34,708 nt of DNA from Devosia equisanguinis (GCA_945862355.1 CAMAYR010000025.1:1-34708); one strand, 5' to 3'. Shown: positions 16,299 to 25,483, numbered from the stretch's first letter. Translations and numbers: made by a program. Notes: generated by a model not told the origin, from the letters alone.

Positions 16299-17554
16299 TC
16301 GTCCTGCGGCTCGCTGCCCAATCCCTCCTCAACCGCTGGGTGACGGCCCTGCTCACGGTCGCCTCGATCGCGCTCAGCGTCATGCTGCTGCTCGCCGTGG
16401 AGAAAGTCCGCACCGGCGCGCGGCAGAGCTTCACCGACACGATCTCCGGCACCGACCTCATCGTGGGGGCGCGCTCGGGCGCCATCCAGCTCCTGCTCTA
16501 CTCGGTGTTCAGCATCGGCAATGCGACCAACAACATCACCTGGGCGAGCTACGAGGAGATCGCCCGCCAGCCGGAGGTCGCCTGGGCGGTGCCGCTGTCG
16601 CTTGGCGACAGCCATCGCGGCTTCCGCGTCCTCGGCACCACTCAGGACTACTTCAAGCACTACCGCTACCGCCGAACCAACAGCCTCGTGCTCGCCGAAG
16701 GCGCAGTGTTCTCAGACCTGTTCGACGCCGTGCTCGGCGCCGATGCAGCCCGGGCCCTCGGCTACAAGGTCGGCGACAGCATGGTGGTCGCCCACGGCCT
16801 CGGCTCGGTCTCCTTCGTCGAGCACGACGACAAGCCGTTCCGCGTCGCGGGCATCCTCGCCAAGACCGGCACGCCCGTCGACCGCACAGTCCACGTCAGC
16901 CTCGAGGCGATCGAGGCGATCCATGTCGATTGGCAGAGCGGCGCGCGCCAACCCGGCCAGGCCATCACCGCCGACGACGTCCGGAAGATGGACTTGAAGC
17001 CCCAGGCCGTCACTGCCGCGATGCTGGGGCTGAAGTCGCGGCTCGCTACGTTCCGCCTGCAACGAGCCATCAACGAGTACCCGCGCGAGCCGCTATCCGC
17101 GATCATTCCCGGCGTGGCGTTGCAGGAGCTATGGGATCTCGTCAGTGTCGCCGAGACAGCCCTCACCGCCGTCTCCATCATGGTCGTGGCCACCGCCCTC
17201 ATCGGCATGGTGGTGATGATCCTGACTACGCTGAACGAACGCCGCCGCGAGATGGCGATCCTGCGTTCCGTCGGCGCCCGGCCTCGCACCATCCTCGGCC
17301 TGCTGACGGCGGAAGCCGGACTGCTCACCATCGCAGGCGTGGCGCTCGGCACGGCCTGCCTCTATATAGCGCTGCTAGTGCTGCGGCCCGTGCTGGATCG
17401 GCTGTATGGCCTCCATCTTCCGCTCGATGCCCTGCGCTGGCAGGAGTGGCAGATGCTGGGCGCAGTGGTGCTTGCAGGTCTCTTGGCAGGTCTGCTGCCT
17501 GCCTTGCGCGCCTATCGCCTGTCGGTAGCCGATGGCATGACGGTGAAATCGTAG
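16295..17554 (+). CDS. ABC transporter permease (MacB/FtsX type)
   Basis: A 419-residue permease. One N-terminal helix (about 13-35, WVTALLTVASIALSVMLLLA) is followed by a ~230-residue periplasmic domain and three C-terminal helices (ALTAVSIMVVATALIGMVVMILTT region, the TIAGVALGTACLYIALLVL region and the LGAVVLAGLLAGLLPALRAYRL end). The conserved NERRREMAILRSVGARPRTI loop is the FtsX/MacB coupling element. Start ATG 16295 overlaps the ATPase stop. FtsX-type pumps move lipoproteins or act on periplasmic partners; direct zinc transport is not established. Confidence 0.92.
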   Translation: MIVLRLAAQSLLNRWVTALLTVASIALSVMLLLAVEKVRTGARQSFTDTISGTDLIVGARSGAIQLLLYSVFSIGNATNNITWASYEEIARQPEVAWAVPLSLGDSHRGFRVLGTTQDYFKHYRYRRTNSLVLAEGAVFSDLFDAVLGADAARALGYKVGDSMVVAHGLGSVSFVEHDDKPFRVAGILAKTGTPVDRTVHVSLEAIEAIHVDWQSGARQPGQAITADDVRKMDLKPQAVTAAMLGLKSRLATFRLQRAINEYPREPLSAIIPGVALQELWDLVSVAETALTAVSIMVVATALIGMVVMILTTLNERRREMAILRSVGARPRTILGLLTAEAGLLTIAGVALGTACLYIALLVLRPVLDRLYGLHLPLDALRWQEWQMLGAVVLAGLLAGLLPALRAYRLSVADGMTVKS

Positions 17555-17571
17555 GCCCCACGAGGACGACG

Positions 17572-18162
17572 ATGACAGGACGAATGAACGCTCACCGCCG
17601 GACGTGCCCAATGGCGCGGCCTCTCGCGCTGCTCGCTGCCGCTGTCGCGATCGCGTCCGGCCACATCGCGCCTGTCAACGCGCAGGACGCGCCGCTGAAG
17701 CTCACCTGGTCGAGCCTCATGCCGCCAGCGCCGCCCAAACCGCCCCGCTCCATCGTCGCCGGCCGAACACCACTCGACCCGCTGAACCCGACGCACGAGA
17801 GATCCGTGCCGGAAGGGCGTTGGCTGACGGGTGGCAGATCGACGCCGAGCACACCGGCCCCGGTCGTAGAAGCGCTCAACGGCAAGCGCGTGCAGCTCGG
17901 CGGCTATGTCGTGCCGCTCGATTTCGAGGCGAACGGCGTGAAGGAGTTCCTGCTGGTGCCGTTCGTCGGCGCCTGCATTCACGTACCCCCGCCGCCGGCA
18001 AACCAGATCGTCTACGTACAGGCCGCCAAGGGCTTCGAGGTCAAGAGCCTGTTCGAGCCTGTTTATGTAACGGGCCGGATGACCACCACGCCGTCGTTCA
18101 CGGGGCTGGCCGACGCCGGCTACACGCTCGAGGCCGAGCGCATCGATCCGCGCAAGGAGTAG
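17572..18162 (+). CDS. DUF3299 secreted protein of the zinc cluster
   Basis: A 196-residue protein with an N-terminal signal segment (about residues 14-37) and a Pro-rich linker, then the DUF3299 domain: GKRVQLGGYVVPLDFEANGVKEFLLVPFVGACIHVPPPPANQ, with a conserved Cys-Ile-His that could bind metal. ATG 17572 follows CGAGGACGACG; ATG 17584 and ATG 17611 are alternatives. It lies 17 bases after the permease. DUF3299 proteins regularly accompany ZrgA-like proteins and MacB-type ABC genes. The function is unknown but is probably periplasmic and metal-related. Confidence 0.87.
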   Translation: MTGRMNAHRRTCPMARPLALLAAAVAIASGHIAPVNAQDAPLKLTWSSLMPPAPPKPPRSIVAGRTPLDPLNPTHERSVPEGRWLTGGRSTPSTPAPVVEALNGKRVQLGGYVVPLDFEANGVKEFLLVPFVGACIHVPPPPANQIVYVQAAKGFEVKSLFEPVYVTGRMTTTPSFTGLADAGYTLEAERIDPRKE

Positions 18163-18166
18163 AGGT

Positions 18167-19027
18167 TTGCTGACCGATCGACGACGCGCGCTCCTGACCC
18201 TCGCCGGCGCCTTCACCGCGACCGCTCTTCCAGCCCATGCTCAGACGCAGACGCCCGACGGCACGATACCGCGTCTGGCGATCTCGCCGCAGATCGCCGC
18301 CCGGGTCGGCCAACAGGTTTGGCAAAACGAGAGCGGTCGAAGCATTGCCGGCCTCACCGCCTGGAACGACGCGGAGGATTTCCCCTCGCTCGGCATCGGC
18401 CACTGGATCTGGTTCAAAGCGGGCGGCCATCCCCTGTTCGAGGAAAGCTTCCCCCGCCTGCTCACCTTCATGCGGGAGCGTGGTGCGAAGCTTCCCCCCT
18501 GGCTCGACAAGCCGACCATCCCGCCCTGCCCGTGGCCGAGCAAGGTCGAGTTCCAGCGCCAGTTCAATTCACCACAGCTCACCGGCTTGCGCCGCTTCCT
18601 CGCCGACACGATCCCCCTGCAAACCCAGTTCCTGCTCGTGCGCGCGGAGGCGGCGATACCCCGGATGCTCGCATCACTGCCCACAGCCGCCGAGCGCCGA
18701 CACCTGCTGGCCCAGCTCCACCGCGTGGTTCGTTCTTCGCCCGATCTCTATCCGCTGATCGACTACGTCAACTTCAAGGGCGAGGGGATCAGCGAAAAGG
18801 AAACCACCTTCGACCCTTCCACCGGCCGCCGCGAAGGCTGGGGCACCAAGCATCTCCTGCTCGAGATGAAGGGCACCGCCGTGGGAGCGCCCGCGCTGGC
18901 GGAATTCTCGCGCGCTTCGAAATTCGTGCTCGACCGCCGCATCCGCAATCATCCCCCGAGCCAGCGCTGGCAAGCAGGCTGGCACAAGCGTTGCGCCACC
19001 TACCGTCACCCCCTCGCCACCACCTGA
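18167..19027 (+). CDS. Secreted lysozyme-like protein of unknown function, last gene of the zinc cluster
   Basis: A 286-residue protein with a signal segment of about 25 residues that resembles a Tat signal (DRRRALLTLAGAF). The mature part shows VGQQVWQNESGRSIAGLTAW followed by FPSLGIGHWIWF. A Glu (Glu55) ahead of a GIGH motif (76-79) resembles the catalytic layout of phage-type (GH24) lysozymes. It matches a widespread uncharacterised family, recalled by pattern. The start is TTG 18167, five bases after the DUF3299 stop, with a very close GAGG; no better start is visible. Inference: peptidoglycan remodelling linked to zinc starvation. Confidence 0.75.
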   Translation: MLTDRRRALLTLAGAFTATALPAHAQTQTPDGTIPRLAISPQIAARVGQQVWQNESGRSIAGLTAWNDAEDFPSLGIGHWIWFKAGGHPLFEESFPRLLTFMRERGAKLPPWLDKPTIPPCPWPSKVEFQRQFNSPQLTGLRRFLADTIPLQTQFLLVRAEAAIPRMLASLPTAAERRHLLAQLHRVVRSSPDLYPLIDYVNFKGEGISEKETTFDPSTGRREGWGTKHLLLEMKGTAVGAPALAEFSRASKFVLDRRIRNHPPSQRWQAGWHKRCATYRHPLATT

Positions 19028-19081
19028 AATTCGCCGCAGTGTCTGGCATCATGATCCAAGCCCGCTCGGTGTCTGGACTTC

Positions 19082-19096
19082 TTGCCGATTCGGCAA
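19082..19096. promoter_or_regulatory. 15-bp palindrome upstream of the dioxygenase gene
   Basis: TTGCCGA-T-TCGGCAA is a perfect inverted repeat ending 65 bases before the LigB-like start, 55 bases after the preceding stop. No T-run follows, so an operator is more likely than a terminator. The binding factor is unknown. Confidence 0.35.
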
Positions 19097-19161
19097 CTCG
19101 ATTGCATGTTCCCGTAAAATTACGTCCGTCATTCGCGCCGATCCAATAAGGAAGCTCCACC

Positions 19162-20151
19162 ATGGCCGAAATCGTGCTCGCCATCGGCACCTCGCACAGC
19201 CCACTGCTGGCGAGCCCGCCGGAGGACTACCCCAAGCACGCCGAGATCGACGCCAAGGGCCGCAAGTTGCTCGACCGGAACGGCCGCCCCTGCACCTACG
19301 GCGACCTGCTCGCCGCCGCGCCAGCCAACCTCGCCAGCCAGATCGAGATGCCCGTGCTCGAGGAGCGCGCAGCCAAGTGCAACTCCGCCATCGTTCACAT
19401 CGCCCGCTCGATCGAGGACGCCCGCCTGGATGCCCTGATCGTGATCGGCGACGACCAGAACGAGCAGTTCTTCGACGACAACATGCCAGCGATACTGATC
19501 TACTGGGGCGACACGATCGAGAACCGCGAACTCGTCATGCCGGCCGACGCCCCGCAATTCTGGCGCAAGGCCCGCTCCCAGTATCACGAGGCCGACGGAC
19601 GGCGCGAGTACCCCGTCGACGCCAAGCTCGGCCTGCACATGATCCAGCACCTCGTCGGCGCGGAGTTCGACATCTCCCATTCCCGCCGCCTCTCCAAGGA
19701 ACACGGCGAAGGCCACGCCTTCGGCTTCGTCCACCGCCGCCTCATGCCCGGGAAAGTCGTGCCCATCGTGCCCGTCGCGCTCAACACCTATTTCCCGCCG
19801 AACCAGCCTCGCCCTTCACGGTGCTGGCGGCTCGGCGAGGAGATAGCCCGGGCCGTCGCGCGCTTCCCCTCCGATGCCCGTGTCGGCATCCTCGCCTCCG
19901 GCGGCCTCAGCCACTTCACCGTCGACGAGGAGTTCGACCGCGATTTTCTCGCCGCCTGCAAGCGCAAGGACGCCGCCTGGCTCTCCGCCGTGCCGGTCGA
20001 GAAGCTCAACTCCGGCAACTCCGAGATGCGCAACTGGATCACCACGGCAGGCGCTGCCCAGCTCCTCGACGTGACGTGGCAGGAGTATGTGCCCTGCTAC
20101 CGCTCGCTCGCCGGAACCGGATGCGGCATGGGCTTCCAGGTGTGGCAGTAG
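19162..20151 (+). CDS. LigB-family class III extradiol dioxygenase
   Basis: A 329-residue enzyme of the LigB superfamily (non-haem Fe(II) extradiol ring cleavage, as in the beta subunit of protocatechuate 4,5-dioxygenase). The N-terminus EIVLAIGTSHSPLLASPP contains His12 at the position of a LigB iron ligand. Further landmarks are IVIGDDQNEQF, SKEHGEGHAFGF, VPIVPVALNTYFPP and GGLSHF. The C-terminus ends in an NSEMRNWITTAGA region, as in LigB-like proteins. ATG 19162 follows AAGGAAGCTCCACC. The substrate is not determined; the neighbouring TctCBA transporter suggests a carboxylated aromatic. Confidence 0.87.
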   Translation: MAEIVLAIGTSHSPLLASPPEDYPKHAEIDAKGRKLLDRNGRPCTYGDLLAAAPANLASQIEMPVLEERAAKCNSAIVHIARSIEDARLDALIVIGDDQNEQFFDDNMPAILIYWGDTIENRELVMPADAPQFWRKARSQYHEADGRREYPVDAKLGLHMIQHLVGAEFDISHSRRLSKEHGEGHAFGFVHRRLMPGKVVPIVPVALNTYFPPNQPRPSRCWRLGEEIARAVARFPSDARVGILASGGLSHFTVDEEFDRDFLAACKRKDAAWLSAVPVEKLNSGNSEMRNWITTAGAAQLLDVTWQEYVPCYRSLAGTGCGMGFQVWQ

Positions 20152-20165
20152 GCGGGGCCTCCCCC

Positions 20166-20606
20166 TCACCACACCCCGACGTTCGGCATCGACTTCCACG
20201 GCTCCTCGGGCGGCAGCGGCTTGCCCTTCTGCAATAGCTCGATGGAGATGAGATCGGGCGAGCGCACGAAAGCCATGTTGCCGTCGCGCGGCGGCCGGTT
20301 GATCGTGACGCCTTTGTCCAGCAGCCGCTGGCAGGTCGCGTAGATGTCGTCGACCTCGTAGCAGAGGTGGCCGAAGTTGCGCGCCGAGCCGTAGTCCTCG
20401 CCATCGTGGTTGAAGGTCAACTCCAGCTCGCAAGTGCGCTCCGCCTTGGCCCGCTCAGCGTCCTGGGGCGCTGCGAGAAAGATCAGTGTATACTTACGCT
20501 CCGGCCGCTCGACCCGGCGCGTCTCCACCAGCCCCAGCGCATCGCACCAGAAGTCGAGCGATCGTTCTATATTCCGGATGCGGACCATGGTGTGTCGGTA
20601 GCGCAT
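20166..20606 (-). CDS. Glyoxalase I-like VOC protein (gloA-like)
   Basis: A 146-residue VOC-fold protein. It resembles lactoylglutathione lyase: [26 protein letters not shown], then [29 protein letters not shown], then [13 protein letters not shown]. All four metal ligands of the E. coli enzyme have counterparts (His5, Glu in ELELTFN, His in NFGHLCYEV, Glu in ISIELLQ). Such enzymes detoxify methylglyoxal as its glutathione hemithioacetal. It faces the LigB-like gene tail to tail with 14 bases between the stops. Another VOC activity, such as ring cleavage, cannot be excluded given the neighbour. Confidence 0.85.
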   Translation of the reverse strand: MRYRHTMVRIRNIERSLDFWCDALGLVETRRVERPERKYTLIFLAAPQDAERAKAERTCELELTFNHDGEDYGSARNFGHLCYEVDDIYATCQRLLDKGVTINRPPRDGNMAFVRSPDLISIELLQKGKPLPPEEPWKSMPNVGVW

Positions 20607-20821
20607 GGGCTCTCCTCGACTGGGCTCGTGTGCACGTTGCGATGATCGCCGCCACGGGCAGGCGCGTCAATGCGCGGACATGCCAATAGCGCGGCGCCCT
20701 GGACAGGACAGCCAGCTATACCGTTCGCACGAGGTTGACAGGCATGCTCAGACCTGAGACCTAACTTTCAAGCAACAGGCTCGGTTCTCCGATCACCGGC
20801 CGCAATGGGAGGCTCCGTCAG

Positions 20822-21823
20822 ATGTCCATCACACGCCGTTCCACGCTTCAAGGCATCGCAGCACTCGGATCGCTCGCCGTTGCCGGCCGCGCCGGCGCCC
20901 AGGCGAAGTACCCCAGCCGCAAGATCAGCGTCATTATCCCAACCGGCCAGGGCGGCGGCGCGGAACGGCTTGCACGCCCGTTTGCAGCCCAGTGGTCCAA
21001 GGTGCTCGGCCAACCTTTCGAGTTCGAATTCCACCCAGGTGCTGCCGGTCAGGTCGGCTACACGCTGTTCGTGCAGAAGCGCGAGCGTGACGGGCACAGC
21101 ATGTTGTTCGGCAACATGGGCCCCGAGATGATCATGTACGCGCTGCAGAAGCCGGCGTACAAATTCCCCGACGACTACGTCTATTTCTGCGGCACAGACG
21201 CCGATGATTCCTGCGTGTTCGTGCGCAAGGACAGCCCCTTCAAAAAGCTGGAGGAGGTCGTCGACGCCGCTAAGAAGCGGCCGCTCAACACCGCGACGAG
21301 CCGCATCCCCCACCCGGCTTCGATCGGCATCCTCGAGCTCGGCCGGCAGACCAACTCACGCTTCAACCTGATCCCGTTCGGCGGCGGAAACCCGACCCAG
21401 GTGGCCGTGCTGTCGGGCGAGACCGACATCGGCGTGCTGCCGATCACCGGCGTCGTGCGGCTGGGCGACAAGTTCCGCGTCCTGGGCGTCTTCAACAAGG
21501 AGAACATCTTCGCCGAGGAGACGGCCAACGCGCCCACCGTCAACAAGGCGCTCGGCACCAAGATCCCCGATCTGCAGTCCACGCGCTCCTGGGCGATCCA
21601 CAGCGAGTTCATCGCCAAGAACCCCGAGGCATTCGCAATGCTGGAGCGCACCGCCAAGCAGGTGATGAGCGACAAGGCGTTCCGCGAAACCGCAGCCAAG
21701 GGCGGCGAGGCGGTAAAGTCGTTCAAATACTACAGTCGCCAGGAGTGCACCGAGTACGCCCAATCCATGATCAAGCTGGCCGAGGAGTTCCGGCCCGTCC
21801 TCACCGCCAAGCGCAAGAAGTAG
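20822..21823 (+). CDS. Tripartite tricarboxylate transporter substrate-binding protein (BUG/TctC family)
   Basis: A 333-residue periplasmic binding protein. The signal peptide (about residues 1-26) carries ITRRSTLQG, a twin-arginine-like motif. The mature domain shows SVIIPTGQGGGAERLARPFA, HPGAAGQVGYTLFVQKRERDGHSMLFGNMGPEM, the DIGVLPITGVVRL segment and the C-terminal YYSRQECTEYAQSMIKLAEEF. BUG proteins bind carboxylates such as citrate, tartrate or aromatic acids. It is followed at 27 bases by TctB and then TctA, so a complete secondary transporter is encoded. The ligand is unknown. Confidence 0.93.
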   Translation: MSITRRSTLQGIAALGSLAVAGRAGAQAKYPSRKISVIIPTGQGGGAERLARPFAAQWSKVLGQPFEFEFHPGAAGQVGYTLFVQKRERDGHSMLFGNMGPEMIMYALQKPAYKFPDDYVYFCGTDADDSCVFVRKDSPFKKLEEVVDAAKKRPLNTATSRIPHPASIGILELGRQTNSRFNLIPFGGGNPTQVAVLSGETDIGVLPITGVVRLGDKFRVLGVFNKENIFAEETANAPTVNKALGTKIPDLQSTRSWAIHSEFIAKNPEAFAMLERTAKQVMSDKAFRETAAKGGEAVKSFKYYSRQECTEYAQSMIKLAEEFRPVLTAKRKK

Positions 21824-21850
21824 TCCGCGCCAGCGCGGGGGAGAGCTCGA

Positions 21851-22375
21851 GTGGCGACAGACGGCGAGAATGGCGCGCGCGAGGAGGATACCTCTGTCGG
21901 CGGCGACCTCATACTACCGCTGCTCGCAGTGGGGCTGACGCTCTATTATTTCCACTCGACCGCCGACATGGACTGGGAGGCGAAATCGACCGGGCTGTTC
22001 GTCGGCACGGTCATTCTCACGCTGAGCGCCTTGCATCTCGTTCGCGTCATCTTCACGCTCGTCACCGGCCGCGCCAGGATCGGGTTCGGCGGTCTGTTCG
22101 CCTTGAACCAGCACAACGCCCAGCGCCTCGGCCTCCTGGTTCTCGGTATCGGCTTCATCGCCGGCCTGCCCTGGCTGGGGACGACGCTCGGGCTGTTCTT
22201 GCTGCTGTTCCTGTCGATGCTGGTCACGGGCGTGCGCGAGTGGCGCCCGCTGATCGGCATTTCGCTTGTCGCCTCGCTGGTAGTCTACGTGCTGCTCATC
22301 TACCTTCTGGGCAGCCGCCTGCCGCCTGGGCCTTTCGAGCTGCTAGCCGCCCGGCTTCTCGGCATCCAGGGTTGA
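21851..22375 (+). CDS. TctB-family small membrane subunit
   Basis: A 174-residue protein with four predicted membrane segments: ILPLLAVGLTLYYFHST (about 18-34), a TGLFVGTVILTLSALHLVRVIFTLV stretch, LGLLVLGIGFIAGLPWLGTTLGLFLLLFL and the C-terminal IGISLVASLVVYVLLIYLLG. The layout, including the weakly conserved WEAKSTGLFVG, matches TctB. The start is GTG 21851, after GGGGGAGAGCTCGA. Nine bases separate its stop from TctA. Confidence 0.88.
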   Translation: MATDGENGAREEDTSVGGDLILPLLAVGLTLYYFHSTADMDWEAKSTGLFVGTVILTLSALHLVRVIFTLVTGRARIGFGGLFALNQHNAQRLGLLVLGIGFIAGLPWLGTTLGLFLLLFLSMLVTGVREWRPLIGISLVASLVVYVLLIYLLGSRLPPGPFELLAARLLGIQG

Positions 22376-22384
22376 GGTCTCGCG

Positions 22385-23914
22385 ATGTCTGACGGCTTCA
22401 TCCTCGAACTGTTCATGAAATCCTTCGGCCTGTGGTGGGTGATCATCCCGGGCATGTTGATCGGGCTGATCGTCGGCATTTTGCCCGGATTTTCCGCCCA
22501 GAACACGCTGATCATCCTGCTGCCCGTCACGCTTCACATGCCGGTGGAGGCCGGCATGGCGTTCATGATCGGCCTTTACACGACGACGCAACTCGGTGGC
22601 GGCATTCCAGCCATCCTGTTCAACATGCCAGGTGAGGGCGGTGCTGCCGCGACCACGCTCGACGGCTACCCGATGACGCGCAAGGGGCAGGCGCAGCAGG
22701 CGCTGGTCTGCTGCTTCGCGGCCTCCGCCTTCGGCGGCATCGTGACGACGCTGGCGACCCTGGCGCTGCTGCCCTGGCTCAGCCAACTCGGGCTCTACTT
22801 CAAGAGCGTCGAGATGGTCGTCGTGATGGTGTTCGGCCTCACGCTGATCGCTGCGATCGCCGCCCATGATCTGCTCAAGGGCCTGATTGCTGGATTCACC
22901 GGGCTGATGATCGGCGCCATCGGCGCAGACCCGGTGTACGGCACGGCGCGCGCCTCGTTCGGCTTTCTCGAGCTCTACGACGGCGTGCCGTTGATCCCCG
23001 CCTTGATCGGTCTTTTCGCCATATCCGAAGCGTTCGTGATGCTCGAGACCTCGTCGGTGGTCCAGAGCGGCGACAGCCTCGACCGGGCGAAGAATGCTCG
23101 CTGGGCCGACACGATAGACGGCCTCCGGATCAATCTGCACTACTGGTGGCAGACGATCTGGACGGCGATGATCGGGCTCATCATCGGCATTCTTCCCGGC
23201 GCCGGCTCGACCATCGCTGCCTTCCTCGCCTACCAGTACTCCAAGATGTTCTCCAAGACGCCGGAGCTTTACGGAACCGGCCACCCACCGGGTGTGATCG
23301 CGCCGGAAAGCGCCAACAACGGCGTCACCTCCGGCACGCTCGTGCCGGTGCTGGCACTCGGCATTCCAGGTGGCACGACCGGCGCTATCATGATGATCGT
23401 GCTCACCTATCACGGCATCACGCTCGGCCCGCGCCTGTTCATCGAGCAGCCCGCGCTCGCCTACGGCGTGTTCGTGCAGATGGCGGTGTGCTACATTTTC
23501 ATGATCGCGATGATCCTGCCGCTCGCTCGCTACATGAGCCGCGTGGTGTGGGTGCCGACCAAGTATCTGGTGCCGCTGATCCTCTCGCTTATCACAATCG
23601 CGGCGTTCTCCGAGCGGGAATACATCTTCGACATGGCGCTCGCGCTGTTCTTCGGGGTGATCGGCTATATCGCGCGCAAGACGCGCTACGAAATCACCGC
23701 ACTGCTGATCGGCGTGCTGATGGGCCCGCTGCTCGAGACCTATCTGCTGCGCGCGCTGCGCATCGGCCAGGGCGACTGGACGATCCTGTTCTCCTCCACG
23801 CTCGGCAACGTTCTGTGGGCGATGACGGCGCTGTCGCTCATCCTGCCGTTCATCCGCGCTCGCCAGAAGGAGGGCGTACTAGCCCAGTCCGCCCGCGCCG
23901 GCTACGAATCCTGA
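22385..23914 (+). CDS. TctA-family large membrane subunit
   Basis: A 509-residue transporter with about 12 membrane helices and the paired TctA signatures: MLIGLIVGILPGFSAQNTLI (about 25-44), its repeat GLIIGILPGAGSTIAAFLAYQYSK (about 261-284), GGGIPAILFNMPGEGGAAATTLDGYPM and LGIPGGTTGAIMM. TctA forms the translocation channel and is driven by the sodium or proton gradient. It is the last of the TctC-B-A trio. Confidence 0.96.
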   Translation: MSDGFILELFMKSFGLWWVIIPGMLIGLIVGILPGFSAQNTLIILLPVTLHMPVEAGMAFMIGLYTTTQLGGGIPAILFNMPGEGGAAATTLDGYPMTRKGQAQQALVCCFAASAFGGIVTTLATLALLPWLSQLGLYFKSVEMVVVMVFGLTLIAAIAAHDLLKGLIAGFTGLMIGAIGADPVYGTARASFGFLELYDGVPLIPALIGLFAISEAFVMLETSSVVQSGDSLDRAKNARWADTIDGLRINLHYWWQTIWTAMIGLIIGILPGAGSTIAAFLAYQYSKMFSKTPELYGTGHPPGVIAPESANNGVTSGTLVPVLALGIPGGTTGAIMMIVLTYHGITLGPRLFIEQPALAYGVFVQMAVCYIFMIAMILPLARYMSRVVWVPTKYLVPLILSLITIAAFSEREYIFDMALALFFGVIGYIARKTRYEITALLIGVLMGPLLETYLLRALRIGQGDWTILFSSTLGNVLWAMTALSLILPFIRARQKEGVLAQSARAGYES

Positions 23915-23955
23915 GGCGCACGGCCGATCGCTCTCCCTTGGGCAGCAGCGGGTGT

Positions 23956-23975
23956 CCAAAGGGCTCGCCCTTTGG
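23956..23975. repeat. Hairpin between convergent tctA and MFS gene
   Basis: Perfect 8-bp stem CCAAAGGG / CCCTTTGG around CTCG, 41 bases after the TctA stop and 75 bases past the MFS stop. There is no T-run on either strand. It may still end both convergent transcripts, or be part of a dispersed extragenic repeat. Confidence 0.4.
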
Positions 23976-24050
23976 CAGTGGCGTCGGGGCAGCGCCACGA
24001 CCATGCAGCAAGGAAATCGGCGGCCACCTGTCTACCCGCCGCCGCACGGC

Positions 24051-25355
24051 TCACACCTCGCGCGGCACCTCGGCGGCAGCCTTCAGAGGCCCGCGGATCC
24101 ACATCCACAACGCAACGAGCAGCACCACGCACGCCGTCAACGCCACATTGAGCGACACGACCTGCGCCATCTCTCCGATGAACAGCGCTCCACTGATGCA
24201 CCCGATCTCGAATGCCACTCCATGCAGGGCCACGACCCGCCCACGATAGGCCGGCTGGCTCTCCAACTGGATCAGGCTCTGGATCGCCCCGCCGCGCGTG
24301 ATCATGCCCGCCCCGGCGATGAACGAGAACGTCGCCGCCATCGGCAGGCTCGTGCTCACCACGATGCCGATCAGCGCGGCTGCGAAAACTGGCATCGCAC
24401 CCAAAGCCACCGCGGTGAGCCGGATGCGGTTGGCCGGACAGCTCGCCAGCCACAGCCCGCCGAAGATCGAGCCGAGGCCGAAAGCCGAGAGCATGATCCC
24501 CGCTTCCCGCACGCCGCCGCCGAACGCGTGATGCACGATCGCCGGCACGAACTCCACGAACGGTCGCGCCAGCGCGATCGAGGCGATATGCAGCAAGAAC
24601 ACGTACATCAACAGCTTGATACCCAGGATGTGGGCGAGCCCGGCCCGCAAGGCCTCGATGAAATTGTGATGCTGATGGTGCACATTGGCCTCGTCTGCCG
24701 GTGGCGGAATGCGCCTCAGCAGGATGACGAACGCCAGCGTGAAGGCAGCGCACGCGAGATAGGCCGCGGCATTGCCCAACGCGTAGATGATGCCGGCTGC
24801 CATAGCCGGTCCGACGAAGCCAGCGACGTTGAACACCACAGTGTTGAGCGACACGGCGGTGGCGAGATCCTCCTTGCGCACATAGGCCGTCACGATCGTT
24901 TTCGAGGCGGCGTGCGAGATGGCATTCACCCCGCCGTACAGCACTGTGAGCCCGAGAAGCCAAGGTAGCGTCAGCCAGCCCATCAGCGCGAAGACCGCAA
25001 ACACGATGTTCGTGGCAAGCGACCCCCAGCAGGAGAACATCATGATCTTCTGCCGGTCGTAGCGGTCCGCGAAGATCCCCCCGATCAACTCCATCACGAG
25101 GCCCGGCAGCAGGAGGCATACGAGCGCCCACGCCAGCATCCGCTCGTCATGGCTGAGTTGCCAGACGACCAGTGGCGTCGTCACCCGGAACATCCATTTG
25201 GAGGTCATCTCCAGTACGCGCGCGAAAATGTAGTCGCGCAGCGGTGCCGTCAATGCGATGCGCGCAACCCGCCGCCAAGCCGCCTCGGCCGGCTCCTCCC
25301 TCGCGCGCCAGAAATCGTAGGTGATGTGCACGCCTGCCGAGCCCGCCTGTTCCAA
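24051..25355 (-). CDS. MFS transporter
   Basis: A 434-residue major facilitator with about 12 helices. The conserved motif A between helices 2 and 3 reads GGIFADRYDRQKIMMFS (about 95-111), and a symmetric motif follows in the second half (GLGSIFGGLWLASCPANRIRL). The central loop is short and has an HHQHHN cluster (about 224-229), as in EntS-like MFS_3 exporters. The N-terminus has an unusual ~35-residue soluble extension before RDYIFARVLEMTS, so the start could lie further in. The substrate is unknown. It is convergent with tctA and 145 bases downstream of the glycosyltransferase gene. Confidence 0.88.
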   Translation of the reverse strand: MEQAGSAGVHITYDFWRAREEPAEAAWRRVARIALTAPLRDYIFARVLEMTSKWMFRVTTPLVVWQLSHDERMLAWALVCLLLPGLVMELIGGIFADRYDRQKIMMFSCWGSLATNIVFAVFALMGWLTLPWLLGLTVLYGGVNAISHAASKTIVTAYVRKEDLATAVSLNTVVFNVAGFVGPAMAAGIIYALGNAAAYLACAAFTLAFVILLRRIPPPADEANVHHQHHNFIEALRAGLAHILGIKLLMYVFLLHIASIALARPFVEFVPAIVHHAFGGGVREAGIMLSAFGLGSIFGGLWLASCPANRIRLTAVALGAMPVFAAALIGIVVSTSLPMAATFSFIAGAGMITRGGAIQSLIQLESQPAYRGRVVALHGVAFEIGCISGALFIGEMAQVVSLNVALTACVVLLVALWMWIRGPLKAAAEVPREV

Positions 25356-25483
25356 CCCACGCCTTCAGCGGCTCTCGCATGGCGGCTCGCCTCGAGCAAC
25401 CCGCGCCCACAGCAAGGCTGCCTTGCACGATCGTCCGGCTCAAGTGCCCCGGGAAGCACCTGATAAGCACCGATATGGGCCCG

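Noticed and set aside
23902-25131. 409-codon minus-strand open frame
   Set aside because: Same strand as the MFS gene but shifted frame; the MFS frame has the transporter motifs and hydrophobic pattern.
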